Of a DNA stretch of 56,058 nucleotides, positions 16,170-25,500 are shown one piece after another. The DNA is from Flavobacteriaceae bacterium (GTDB lineage Bacteria; Bacteroidota; Bacteroidia; Flavobacteriales; Flavobacteriaceae): NCBI GenBank assembly GCA_021151665.1, contig JAGKWW010000017.1, positions 1-56,058 of the forward strand, read 5' to 3'. Position numbers and translations under genes: made by a program. The notes below the pieces were generated by a model. It was not told the origin of the DNA. It did no database searches and was given only the letters and a program-made list of their open reading frames with translations. Position 1 is the first letter of the stretch; the number at the start of each line of letters is the position of its first letter.

Positions 16170-16797
16170 TGTCTACAGATGCAGGTAAAAAGTTTTCGCT
16201 TTCCTTAGAATAATAATACGCTTTGAGCAGCACCGTGTCTTTAAGGTAATTGATGGAAAGAATCTCCACCCTATGAATGTTGAGCCCGGTTCTGGCACGC
16301 AGGTCGGCTATCAGCTCTTCGCGCTGGTCGGGCCTTATGAGCGAAACGTTATCGTATATAATATCCTTAGCGTTTTCTGTATTGATAAAGTTCAGCCTTT
16401 CCATAAAAAAGGTAAGCGCCAGGATGATGCCGTTGCATACCAGCAACAGCACGCCGTTGTCTGCGATAGAGGCAAGCGAGTTAAGCATCCCAAGGGTTAC
16501 ACATACGAAAAAGTAACCCATATCTTTGATCGACACCATAATTGTACGGTACCTGATAATGGAGAATATCGCGAAGAGCCCGAATGCAAAGCCTATCTTT
16601 ATCTTAGCGGCGCCCAAAAGATAGCACAGCATAAAGATGATCACATTAAAAAGCGCGAATGTAAATACGAAATCCTTATTCTTATATTTTGGATAGTAGA
16701 TGAACCCGATCAGGATAAACATCACTACAAGGTCTGAAAGTGCGCGTATGGCAAAATCATTGAGGTCAAGCATAGTATTAGTCTTCAATACAGTCAT
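16162..16797 (-). CDS. DUF4956 integral membrane protein
   Basis: A 211-residue protein with about four membrane segments in the first 135 residues (such as LVVMFILIGFIYYP, FTFALFNVIIFMLCYLLGAA and VLLLVCNGIILALTFFMER) and a soluble C-terminal domain of about 75 residues. FGLFAIFSIIRYRT is the conserved DUF4956 segment between helices. The start could be the second Met (16773), nearer the family N-terminus. The first Met overlaps the VTC stop codon by one base (TAATG), indicating coupled translation. DUF4956 genes are often next to VTC-domain and CotH genes; it may be the membrane partner of the VTC protein. Confidence 0.88.
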   Translation of the reverse strand: MTVLKTNTMLDLNDFAIRALSDLVVMFILIGFIYYPKYKNKDFVFTFALFNVIIFMLCYLLGAAKIKIGFAFGLFAIFSIIRYRTIMVSIKDMGYFFVCVTLGMLNSLASIADNGVLLLVCNGIILALTFFMERLNFINTENAKDIIYDNVSLIRPDQREELIADLRARTGLNIHRVEILSINYLKDTVLLKAYYYSKESENFLPASVDND

Positions 16798-17543
16798 TAT
16801 TTTAAATTGTTTACATTTTTCAGCAAGGGCAGAAAGTTGTTCTTACGCACATCCTTTAGGGCCATCATTCCGTAAATGTATTTACTGAAGCCCTGCTCCC
16901 TTACCCCTTTCTTTTTTAGTGTTGCCGAAATTGCCGACATTCCCCCCGCACGCGAACGCTTAAGCTCGAGTATGTAGACACCGCCGAGGCTTTCTTCCTT
17001 TTGCCCATCAGTAAAATGGATATTAAAGTCGAGCGTTACCCTCTCGGTCTGGTCATGGTTTACAAATGTTACGCGGTTGAAGCTGTTTGTCAGCAGCACC
17101 TTAAGCCCACTCACGTCTTTGCGCGACATGGCCTGAACAATCTGCTGGCGGCTTTCGTCCAGCTTATCCAACACATCGGGCACCGATTCGCGTATCTTGT
17201 TGGTGCGCTCTACCTTCTCCTTCTTTTTTATTTCGAAAAAGGCGCTACCGGTTTCAAGATACTTGCGGCTTCGCACCTTCATGCGGTTTACATACCCGTT
17301 GTGATGGTCATAGTAAAACTGGTAATCATCGGTATCAAAATAGTTATTCTCGTAAGTAAACGAGCGGTAGCCATTTATATCGAGCACTTTGTAGCCAGAA
17401 ATAATTGCCGGCAGGATATCATCAAGCTGCGCGCGGCTGAGCACATACTTGCTGTCAATGCGGTTTTGCAATGCAACTGCATCCAGCCCCTGAAGCGTAA
17501 CCGCAGGCATCTGATGTATGGCAGATAATAGTTCAGCCTGCAT
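16797..17543 (-). CDS. VTC domain (polyphosphate polymerase-like) protein
   Basis: A 248-residue cytoplasmic protein of the VTC/CYTH-like tunnel fold. The start of the domain (NRIDSKYVLSRAQLDDIL) carries the conserved Arg and Lys. The strand YENNYFDTDDYQFYYDHHN, then RMKVRSRKY and FFEIKKKEK provide the rows of basic residues that line the polyphosphate tunnel in yeast Vtc4, and LDFNIHF and YILELKRSR give later acidic and basic residues. Vtc4 makes polyphosphate from ATP. Bacterial homologues such as this one lack the SPX domain and are little studied. It is one base from the lipoprotein gene upstream and overlaps DUF4956 downstream, so all are co-transcribed. Confidence 0.88.
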   Translation of the reverse strand: MQAELLSAIHQMPAVTLQGLDAVALQNRIDSKYVLSRAQLDDILPAIISGYKVLDINGYRSFTYENNYFDTDDYQFYYDHHNGYVNRMKVRSRKYLETGSAFFEIKKKEKVERTNKIRESVPDVLDKLDESRQQIVQAMSRKDVSGLKVLLTNSFNRVTFVNHDQTERVTLDFNIHFTDGQKEESLGGVYILELKRSRAGGMSAISATLKKKGVREQGFSKYIYGMMALKDVRKNNFLPLLKNVNNLK

Positions 17544-17544
17544 T

Positions 17545-17934
17545 TTAGAAAGAAATAACCAGGTCGTCGGTAGTTACTGTTTCTTTCTTGCCCACTTCTA
17601 CGGTAACAAGTGTGTACACCTGATCCCAATCGCAATAGTCACAATCCCCATATACCCAGATATCGTACGTCCCTTTATAAAGGTTTTCAAACTTGAATGA
17701 GCCATCGGGTGTAGAGTTCATATTGTCAAAATAGGCGGTTTCACCATGCTTTGCGATATACACCTTGACGTCGCCCCGGTAGCCCTCGCTTACAAGCACA
17801 CCGTGCGAATTGTAATTTTTACCATACACCTTGCCCTGTATTGTAGCAAGCCCGCCATATCCTTCATCATGCGAACACGAGCTGAGTGCCAGTATCAGCA
17901 CCAACATAAATCCTAAGATCTTTTTCATCAACAA
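17545..17934 (-). CDS. Lipoprotein with carboxypeptidase-regulatory-like domain
   Basis: Up to 129 residues; the start at the second ATG (17928, MKKILGFMLVLILAL) gives a standard lipoprotein signal with lipobox LSSC, so the mature protein is anchored to a membrane. The remaining 105 residues read as one beta-sandwich (ATIQGKVYGKNYN, then DGSFKFENLYKGTYDIWVYG), a pattern seen in carboxypeptidase-regulatory-like and related Ig-like domains. A cluster GDCDYCDWDQVY contains two cysteines. It lies two bases after the CotH gene and one base before the VTC gene. The function is unknown; it is probably the envelope-anchored component of this operon. Confidence 0.7.
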   Translation of the reverse strand: MLMKKILGFMLVLILALSSCSHDEGYGGLATIQGKVYGKNYNSHGVLVSEGYRGDVKVYIAKHGETAYFDNMNSTPDGSFKFENLYKGTYDIWVYGDCDYCDWDQVYTLVTVEVGKKETVTTDDLVISF

Positions 17935-17936
17935 AC

Positions 17937-20276
17937 TTATTTAACGATAATTATTTTTTTGGAAAGTCCCGCATAGTTCAGCACATATGCACCCGCTGCC
18001 AGGACCGATGTATTCACGGTAGTATTTTGCTGTGGTTTCACAGAGAGCACAAGCTGCCCCATTTGATTATAAAGCTTTATATTCTCGCCTTCATCAACCT
18101 GAGAAAGCGCAATATGAAACTCGTTCCGGGCCGGATTCGGGTATATGGTAACCATAGCATCCTTATCTACCCTCACCACAGAGAGTGGCGAATTGTTAGC
18201 ATTGAATGTTGTGGCCTGTGCGGTAAAGCTGCCGGTTCCGTTAGGTACCCTGGCATAGGCCATATTTGCGGTAATAGCAGGGAATATAATCTGGTCTACA
18301 ATATTCTGGGAAGGCGTAGACAGCGTAACAGATTCGCCACTTGCAGACAGCTTCCATGTTGCGTGAAGGCTTCCTTCGGCTGCTTCGTCATCGCACCACA
18401 CGATCAGGTAGCCATTCGCTGGGATGGTAGTACCGGCAGGAATCTGCCATTTATTCAGCATAGCAGTATTATCAGAAAGATAATAGCCGCCAATATTTAC
18501 CGCTGCGTTATTATTGTTGTAAAGCTCTACCCAGTCTTCATAGTCGCCAGCTTCATCTGTGGCGCCTGTTGTGTTGGACGATACCAGCTCGTTGATCACA
18601 ACGCCGTTGGCAGCGCTGGTCTGGGCCACATTGTACACAAAAATATCATGCTCTGCACCCGTAGGCAGATAGGCAGCGCTTTTTGCCGTGTTGTTGGCAA
18701 TAGCCTCTACATAATATTTAACAAGGCTGCTGGCCGGTGCACCGGGTATCTGGGCGCCATAAGTACCGTCTGAAGCAGCGCCGTCATTATGGGCACCATC
18801 ATCATACATTTGTACTTTGGTAAAGGTACTGCTCACGCCTACGCCGTAATAAAGGTATACTGCGCTAATCCCGCTGGCAGAAGACACAACCGCTTTTATA
18901 TTAGCAACTTCGCCCGCAGTTGGCGCTGTATATTCGCTCATCGCCGCGTTATAATATTTGGCCGATGCAATGGTCGGTGCCACCTGTGCTACCTCGGTAT
19001 TGCTCAGCAGGTAGTTGCGCCTGTTGGTTACAAAGGTTACCAATGCTGCAATATCTGATGTGTATTGCGCCGTAGTGTAGAGTTTTTTAGTATCGGCGGC
19101 CACAAGCGCCCCGATCTGGGTATTAAATTCGTTCACCATTGCAGTTACATTGGCCGTAGTGAACGTTTCATTCAGAATCGTGCGGTAGTGCGCCAGGTAG
19201 CGCTGCCTCCATTCCGGGATAGCAAGTAGCTTGCTAAGCAGCGGATAGTTAGCATTGCTGGCATTCATAAACGGATTCCACGTAGTGCTGGTGGCAAGGC
19301 TGGTCTGGAAGGTAGAGTTTCCGTCATAGTCAAGCGTACCCGTACGATTCGTCTCGGCATCGATATACACCAGATAGTCCATCTTGCCTTTCATCACATA
19401 GCTGTCATCATCGGTAAAAATGTTTTCGCACGCCAGGTGCCATAATATCCTGTCAACATCAAGTTTTGCTTTTACAGCATCAACCGTAGTAGCCGTAGCG
19501 GTGCTAAGCACAAGGCACGCCTCACGCAGTTTTTGCCACGGATTTACAATCACGTCGTTCGACTTCAGGCTATAATATTGCTGATACGATGCATCGGAAG
19601 TACCAAGATAGTTGAGCGCTGCGGTTCCGTCTCCCCAGTTTGCCTGTGGCGGCATACCTGTAGTTTCTACAGTTGCCCTGAAACGTGCACCATCATTGGT
19701 AAGGTACCATTCACTTAAAAAATCTTTATTGTTTTCCTGTACATTGGCATATACACCCCAGTCTACATTATTAAGGTAAAGATGTACGAAATTCGCCTTG
19801 GCCACCGGCATATGCCTTGACGCCATACGGTCATATAATACCTCGCGCATAAAAGACGGGTCTTCGTGCGCATTGTTGAATTTAAGCGATTTATACCCCC
19901 CAACGGTTTGGTTTACATCGGTAAAGTCGGCCTCTATGCCAAACGATTTTTTTTGCGAATTACCTATCTGCATATACGAAGTATTGCCCCTGAAACGCAC
20001 ACCCACGCCGGGATAATTAGTCCCGTCATAGATCATCGTAGCCGCAATATTGGTTTCGGATGAATAGTTGTTGGTTAGCAATGTCCAGTAATTGGACTGC
20101 GAAAAGTTGAGGTAAACATTTTTTACCGAAGACTTATCATATACCCCTGTGGTAGGCGCAACGCCCCCCGTGTACAGTATGCGCCCATCGGCAGAATAAT
20201 GCATTTCACTTGGTAAAGATTGCGCAACGGCAGGTAGCGCCATCGCTGTGGCGAACAAAGTAATTATTTTTCTCAT
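17937..20276 (-). CDS. CotH kinase family protein with T9SS sorting domain
   Basis: A 779-residue secreted protein. A signal peptide (MRKIITLFATAMALPAVAQ) precedes the CotH domain of about residues 50-430, with VGVRFRGNTSYMQIG, KSLKFNNAHEDPSFMRE, LYLNNVDWGVYANVQENN and NRTGTLDYDGNST. A linker domain near 440-555 resembles choice-of-anchor X / Ig-like segments (VQMYDDGAHNDG). A lamin-tail domain lies near 562-690 (DWVELYNNNNAAVNIGGYYL). The final 75 residues (TIYPNPARNEFHI to KIIIVK) form a type A T9SS sorting domain. It is the first gene of the lipoprotein-VTC-DUF4956-DUF2490 operon. Unlike the plus-strand CotH protein, its lamin-tail domain lies after the kinase domain. Confidence 0.9.
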   Translation of the reverse strand: MRKIITLFATAMALPAVAQSLPSEMHYSADGRILYTGGVAPTTGVYDKSSVKNVYLNFSQSNYWTLLTNNYSSETNIAATMIYDGTNYPGVGVRFRGNTSYMQIGNSQKKSFGIEADFTDVNQTVGGYKSLKFNNAHEDPSFMREVLYDRMASRHMPVAKANFVHLYLNNVDWGVYANVQENNKDFLSEWYLTNDGARFRATVETTGMPPQANWGDGTAALNYLGTSDASYQQYYSLKSNDVIVNPWQKLREACLVLSTATATTVDAVKAKLDVDRILWHLACENIFTDDDSYVMKGKMDYLVYIDAETNRTGTLDYDGNSTFQTSLATSTTWNPFMNASNANYPLLSKLLAIPEWRQRYLAHYRTILNETFTTANVTAMVNEFNTQIGALVAADTKKLYTTAQYTSDIAALVTFVTNRRNYLLSNTEVAQVAPTIASAKYYNAAMSEYTAPTAGEVANIKAVVSSASGISAVYLYYGVGVSSTFTKVQMYDDGAHNDGAASDGTYGAQIPGAPASSLVKYYVEAIANNTAKSAAYLPTGAEHDIFVYNVAQTSAANGVVINELVSSNTTGATDEAGDYEDWVELYNNNNAAVNIGGYYLSDNTAMLNKWQIPAGTTIPANGYLIVWCDDEAAEGSLHATWKLSASGESVTLSTPSQNIVDQIIFPAITANMAYARVPNGTGSFTAQATTFNANNSPLSVVRVDKDAMVTIYPNPARNEFHIALSQVDEGENIKLYNQMGQLVLSVKPQQNTTVNTSVLAAGAYVLNYAGLSKKIIIVK

Positions 20277-20300
20277 ATTTTTGACCGGGCTTGGTTAACA

Positions 20301-20330
20301 CAAAATTAACTAATTATTAACACAAACAAA
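20301..20330 (-). promoter_or_regulatory. Promoter of the CotH-VTC operon
   Basis: On the minus strand TTTG (20327-20330) and TAATTTTG (20301-20308) are 18 bases apart, fitting the Bacteroidota consensus. The -7 element lies 25 bases before the ATG of the CotH gene. Confidence 0.6.
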
Positions 20331-20404
20331 GCTTTAGAGGTAAAAACATTAAAGATAGCGGTTAACAATCATCGTGTTACGCCCGATTTTTCAGATTGGC
20401 TTAA

Positions 20405-20432
20405 CAAAAAAGCCACCGCAAATGGGTGGCTT
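20405..20432 (-). terminator. Terminator after trxB
   Basis: On the minus strand AAGCCACC (20425-20432) pairs with GGTGGCTT (20410-20417), followed by a T run. It ends the trxB transcript before the CotH promoter. Confidence 0.85.
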
Positions 20433-20455
20433 ATTCCTAAAATATAAATATATCT

Positions 20456-21409
20456 TTAATGTGCATCGAGCATATTTAGATAACGTTCTGCATCCAGGGC
20501 CGCCATACAACCTGAACCGGCCGCAGTAATAGCCTGGCGGTATTCTTTATCCTGAACATCACCGGCGGCAAAAACACCCGGCATGTTCGTTTTTGTGGTT
20601 TTGCCCTGGGTAATAAGGTAACCCGTATCATCCATATCCAGCTGGCCTTTAAAAATATCGGTATTTGGCTTGTGCCCGATAGCAACGAATAAACCGGTAA
20701 TCGCAATTTCGTGTTTTTCTCCGGTTACATTATTTACAACGCGAAGCCCTTCCACAACCTGGTCGCCCAGCACTTCATCTACTTCGCTATTAAACAGTAC
20801 GGTAATGTTAGGTGTATTCTCTACCCTGTGCTGCATTGCCTTACTGGCACGCATAGCATCTTTACGCACAAGCATGGTTACATTTTTACAGATGTTGGCG
20901 AGGTAGGTTGCTTCCTCCGCCGCGGTATCCCCTGCCCCCACTATGGCGACATCCTGTCCGCGATAGAAGAAACCGTCGCAAACCGCACATGCCGAAACAC
21001 CGCCTCCGCGAAGCCTTTGCTCGCTTGGCAGGCCAAGGTATTTTGCGGTAGCACCCGTAGAAATAATTATCGTACGAGCCAGCACTTCTTTGTTATTATC
21101 AATCGTTACTTTGTGCCAGCCGCCGGCTTCACGCGATAGCTCTACTGCGGTTGCCATCCCGATGCGCACCTGCGTACCGAAGCGCTCAGCCTGTTGCTGA
21201 AGCTGTAGCATCATTGTTGGCCCGTCTATACCTTCGGGATATCCCGGAAAGTTTTCAACCTCGGTCGTTGTAGTAAGTTGCCCACCGGGTTCCATCCCTG
21301 TATAAAGAACAGGCTGCATATCGGCGCGCGCAGCATATATAGCGGCAGTATAACCCGCCGGGCCCGACCCAATGATCAGGCATTTTATCTTTTCTGTTGA
21401 ATCGTTCAT
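20456..21409 (-). CDS. trxB: Thioredoxin reductase
   Basis: A low-molecular-weight FAD enzyme that reduces thioredoxin with NADPH. With the start at ATG 21407-21409 it is 317 residues; an ATG 33 bases upstream would add residues before the FAD-binding strand and is less likely. The FAD site is IIGSGPAGYTAA (residues 12-23), the redox-active disulfide is CAVC at 141-144, the NADPH site is IVGAGDTAAEEA near 155, and the C-terminal FAD contact GVFAAGDVQDKEYRQA lies near residue 280. It is flanked by its own terminator and is divergent from tRNA-Pro. Confidence 0.95.
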   Translation of the reverse strand: MNDSTEKIKCLIIGSGPAGYTAAIYAARADMQPVLYTGMEPGGQLTTTTEVENFPGYPEGIDGPTMMLQLQQQAERFGTQVRIGMATAVELSREAGGWHKVTIDNNKEVLARTIIISTGATAKYLGLPSEQRLRGGGVSACAVCDGFFYRGQDVAIVGAGDTAAEEATYLANICKNVTMLVRKDAMRASKAMQHRVENTPNITVLFNSEVDEVLGDQVVEGLRVVNNVTGEKHEIAITGLFVAIGHKPNTDIFKGQLDMDDTGYLITQGKTTKTNMPGVFAAGDVQDKEYRQAITAAGSGCMAALDAERYLNMLDAH

Positions 21410-21518
21410 GAGGATAGTCAGATTTGCTTTATTGCAGTACAAATTTACAATTTAAAAGCAATGCATGTGAGCAACAAAATCACTTTTGATGATTGTAAAA
21501 TAAATTTGCTTTATCTTC

Positions 21519-21548
21519 TTTGAAAATTAATTTAAACTACTATCTTTG
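21519..21548 (+). promoter_or_regulatory. Consensus promoter of tRNA-Pro
   Basis: TTTG (21519-21522) and TATCTTTG (21541-21548), 18 bases apart, match the Bacteroidota promoter. The tRNA starts 30 bases downstream of the -7 element. Confidence 0.7.
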
Positions 21549-21577
21549 CAACCTCATTTACGGAATACATACCAATT

Positions 21578-21652
21578 CGGGGTGTAGCGTAGCCCGGTCA
21601 TCGCGCCTGGTTTGGGACCAGGAGGTCGCAGGTTCGAATCCTGCCACCCCGA
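21578..21652 (+). tRNA. tRNA-Pro (TGG)
   Basis: A 75-base cloverleaf. The acceptor CGGGGTG pairs fully with CACCCCG, the anticodon arm is CCTGG-TTTGGGA-CCAGG with TGG, and the T arm is GCAGG-TTCGAAT-CCTGC; the discriminator is A and CCA is not encoded. The accessory island that follows begins directly downstream, which suggests the tRNA served as its integration site, but no second copy of the tRNA 3' end was found in the window. Confidence 0.95.
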
Positions 21653-21680
21653 CTTTGAAGTCTTTCACTGGCTTCTGTTG

Positions 21681-21716
21681 GCCCGCAAATACTCAGTATT
21701 TGCGGGCTTTTTCGTT
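21681..21716 (+). terminator. Terminator after tRNA-Pro
   Basis: A perfect 13-base stem (21681-21693 with 21695-21707, one central base between) is followed by a T-rich tract. It ends the tRNA-Pro transcript. Confidence 0.85.
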
Positions 21717-21752
21717 TTATACCTTGAAATGAAAATGGCATTTACATCAATA

Positions 21753-21809
21753 TTTTTGTGAGTAATTAGGTGAGTAAATTCCACTGTAGAAAAATTTTAC
21801 TCACAAAAA
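21753..21809. repeat. 13-base inverted repeat downstream of tRNA-Pro
   Basis: TTTTTGTGAGTAA at 21753-21765 and its reverse complement at 21797-21809 enclose 31 bases, with a further GTGAGTAA half-site at 21770-21777. There is no T run arranged as in a terminator. A recombinase or regulator binding site at the start of the island is possible. Confidence 0.5.
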
Positions 21810-21953
21810 CAGTTTTAAAAAATTGAATAACAATTTGTTACGGCGTTTTTTTAACATTTATTACTGCCAAATGTTGCCTCTTGAAGCCGCTCACGATTCG
21901 CAAGCCTTTTGAATCGGTACTTAATGTCATGTTTAATTTAAACCACATTTGGT

Positions 21954-22313
21954 ATGAAGAGCACAAACACCTTTGGTATCCAGCTCATCATTGTAGCAAG
22001 GCAACAGCGCATTAGTTTTAATGAAAAGCATTTCAGGATAGACCTGGTGTTCTACAATCGTATTCTTAGGTGCTTTGTACTTATTGACCTAAAAATCGGC
22101 GAACTTAAGCATCAGGATATCCGGCGAATGCAGATGTACGTTAATTTCTACGACAGGAGAATGCGGCTTCCTGAGGAAAATAAAACCATTGGTATTATTC
22201 TATGTCAGGACAAAAGTTAAGCGGTTGTGGAATTGCCTGAAAACAATCAGCAGATATTTGCAAGTAAATTTACGACGGTGCTGCCCAGTAAAGAGAGTCT
22301 GGCTAAGCTTTAA
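21954..22313 (+). pseudogene. Truncated DUF1016 (YhcG-type PD-(D/E)XK nuclease) gene
   Basis: The C-terminal nuclease region of a DUF1016/YhcG protein is visible: IVARQQRISFNEKHFRIDLV, FVLIDLKIGELKHQDI and MQMYVNFYDRRMRLPEE, ending TIGIILCQDKS at a TAA (22218-22220). Immediately after this stop the same frame continues with AVVELPENNQQIFASKF and then VLPSKESLAKL to TAA 22311-22313, as in intact relatives, so the first TAA is a nonsense mutation. The N-terminal DUF1016 domain is missing. Such genes commonly accompany restriction-modification loci. The gene is dead. Confidence 0.8.
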
Positions 22314-22349
22314 AAATTTAGACGTAATCACTGTTATATTTAGAGATAA

Positions 22350-22383
22350 AGAGCCTTTAAATTATTTTTTAAAGGCTTTTTTG
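22350..22383 (+). terminator. Terminator after the DUF1016 relic
   Basis: AGCCTTTAAA (22352-22361) pairs with TTTAAAGGCT (22368-22377), followed by six T. It faces the minus-strand restriction operon that ends at 22525. Confidence 0.75.
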
Positions 22384-22524
22384 CGTTAAAGTAGTCACCG
22401 AAGAACACGAAAATATAAAAGGTTCATGTTTTGAAGGTAGCTGAATTTTCTTATTTATTGTTTCCGCCAAATAAGTCGATCGCCCTGGCTCAACAGTAAT
22501 ATATGTGGTAGAAGCTACAATAAG

Positions 22525-25500
22525 CTATATTCTTAAAATATTCCCTATGTAATTGCTTGCATTCTCTTTTTGAAAGTAAACATTCTCCCTGTTAAAATCC
22601 TCTACTTCTAACTCTCCCTTCCAGTTCACTTCTAAATATGAAGTATTAGAAACAATGTAAGAGTTTAAAGTAATGTTATCCTGGTTTACCTGTGGCTGGA
22701 TCTTTTCCTTTAATACTTTATGAAATTGAATCTTTGGGTCAGTTATACCTTTGCTGTTACGAATACCTTTTGGATCAATGAATTTAATAAATTGTTGGTC
22801 GCCTTTAATTATCCACAAGATAAAGTCAGGATAAAAATTATTTCCATCAGTAAAGAAGCCAAGGCCTTTTTTGCTTTGGTTCCTTAATACATGAATCTCC
22901 TGGTCAGCCATATCAATCTGATGAACGGAAACAAAATTCACTAAGTCATCTAAAAACTGTTTTTCTGATGCATCTAAAGCTATAGGACTTACCTGTATAA
23001 GGTTTGAATAATTCTTACCTACATATATCAAAGGTTTATACAGATGTAAAATATTTTCAAAAGCTACAGCATCTGAGGCTATTTGAATATTTGTAAAAGT
23101 AGGCTCAAGCACTTCAGTTTTTAGTCGCTCAACTTTCTGCTGATACTGTACAATATCTTCTTCAAGATTTAGCCTTACATCATACTCAATGATAAAGTTT
23201 TCGTCTGAAGGATTTAAATATACAGATTCAACATGATCAGAGTGAAACTGATTTTTATAAAACAGATAAAATTGTTCTATATATTTTTTAAGTAATGTGC
23301 TCACAAGCTCTTCCCAAATAAATACATTTCTAAATGATGTTAATTCGAGCTTGTTTTTTGGGATCAGCAAACGATACCAACTCACCTTTGATGCGATATC
23401 TTTCAGAGTTCCAAGATCAAGCCCTAAATTGTAATAACCCTTATCTGCTTTAAATGTCTGTATTTCCAGGTATATTTTATTCCAGTCTATGACCTGTAGA
23501 TGCTGTCCACTTAAAATTCCCTCATCTTTATTTGCACCTATCGAAGCTCTCTTGTTTTCGAATACCTCAATTTTAGGGTACCAGTCTATCTCTATTAACT
23601 TACCGTCAAATATCTTTTTCTCATATAACAGTGGTACAATTACCTTCTTTTTAAAGTTTTCTGCTTCGTTTACACGAATTATTTTGAGTTTGTTTTCATG
23701 AACAATATCCTTTTGAACAGTAGGTATTTTAACTGTTATCCAGGAAGAATCATTTACCGGCAAACCTTCTTCTTCAAGGAACTGCTTAAACTGCTCCATA
23801 TAGTCAGCCTTTACGCCAAATATTTGCAGTGTTTCTAAATGTTTGAGATATAGTTTTACCTCTCGTATATTTTGTGGTTTTTGGTAATCATCAAGACCTG
23901 CTGAACGTTTTAAGCTAAACTCAAATCCTTTTAGCCTCACACCACGTCCAAAAAGCTGTATAATTTGAGAACCCTCACTTTTTCCTACATTCATTAATCC
24001 CATTGAGCTTACACGCCATGAAGACCATCCTTCAGAGAATTTCTTAGAGCCTATTAATAGATTGACAGGTGAGTCATCATCATTAATAGCCTTAAATAAA
24101 GAGTCTGAAAAGTCTTTTTCTGTACCCGATACCCCATTTTCAACTGCAAAAGCATATAACTTTTTTGTATCATGAACATTAATGACACCGAAATAACTAT
24201 TATTTCCTACACGTAAACCTATTTCCCCATCTACACCTTTTAAGTCATCTAAATATAGATTGGCACCAATTGTCGCATTGTTAAATATGACTTCGTTAAT
24301 GCCTTTAAAAATGGTATTGGCATCCAGATTTAGCTCATGCAGATAAGAGAAAGAATCATGGAATATGGAATTTCCTTTTTTATCTATCAGTCCGGCATCA
24401 TTGTGTAAGACCTTTTCGATATTACTTATGGAGTCAGCAGGCTTCTTTAAGAATTCGGTAAGAAAATAAATAATCTCAAGCACATCAGATGTTCTTTTAC
24501 CTTTCTCACTGCGTAGAGCGTTAACACTACCGCCTACAAAAACCCAAAGCGGTTTGTGCAGCATAAATTGCTGTATCAGTTGCTTTTTATCGCGATATAG
24601 TAATTGCTGCTGATAAAATGATAGTAGGTTTGCCGTAAGATATAGCTGTTGATAAGCAGATGAATCGTCTTTTAAATTTAAAATGCGATAATCTTTACCA
24701 TAACCATCTTCATAAAAATATTTGTATGAATAGTCAAACAATATGCTCTTTGCATATTCTTGTGTAAAATCTTTTTGCTTAGTGCCCGATGCTGCATTAA
24801 TAGCCTGCCCAAATGTTGCAGAATACTCGAATGCAAAACCTGTCTCGCTCAGCTTGTCCCTAAACCTTTTCCACTGGTCGCCAGACATGCCTCCATGCCC
24901 TTCGTCAATTAATACAAGATTGTCAGTTTCAAAACTGTCTACTGCTACTGTCTTATCGCCGCTATTCTCTGCAAGCTTTGTTATTTCTAATATCTCAACT
25001 TCCTTACCACTAAACATTCCCGAGGTATTCTTGCTGAAAATATTAGCAGGAATGCCTGATGCTTTAAATTCTTCCAGATGCTGTTTAGATAGGGCCTCAC
25101 CCGGAGTAATAAGCAACACCTTATTTTGATGGTGTTGGTTATACTTGCCTGCATAATGCATATACTGTTTGATATTTATATGCATTATAAGCGTTTTACC
25201 GGAACCTGTAGCATTCCAAAAAGCAAGCTTATTTAAAGTCTCAAGTGTAAACGGTTCAGCTAAAAAAATATCTTTTGGCTTTTTTTTGCCCGGAACAGGT
25301 TCTGCCTGTTTAAAATTGAAGTTTTTTACAAACTCATTTAATTCAGCAAGTAATTTAACCTTGTTGCTAAAATACTTGTCAAGGTATATTTCGGTGAACA
25401 ATAGTGAAAGGTACTGAAAGTATTTCCAGGTGATAAGCTCACTACGCGATTCTGAGATCTGCTTAGTGTAGCGTACTATATTTTCATCATACTGCTGTAA

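Noticed and set aside
18027..18773. 248-codon plus-strand open frame inside the CotH gene
   Set aside because: Opposite a gene with signal peptide, CotH, lamin-tail and T9SS domains; the composition (many Cys, His, Arg, Tyr) is typical of an antisense shadow.
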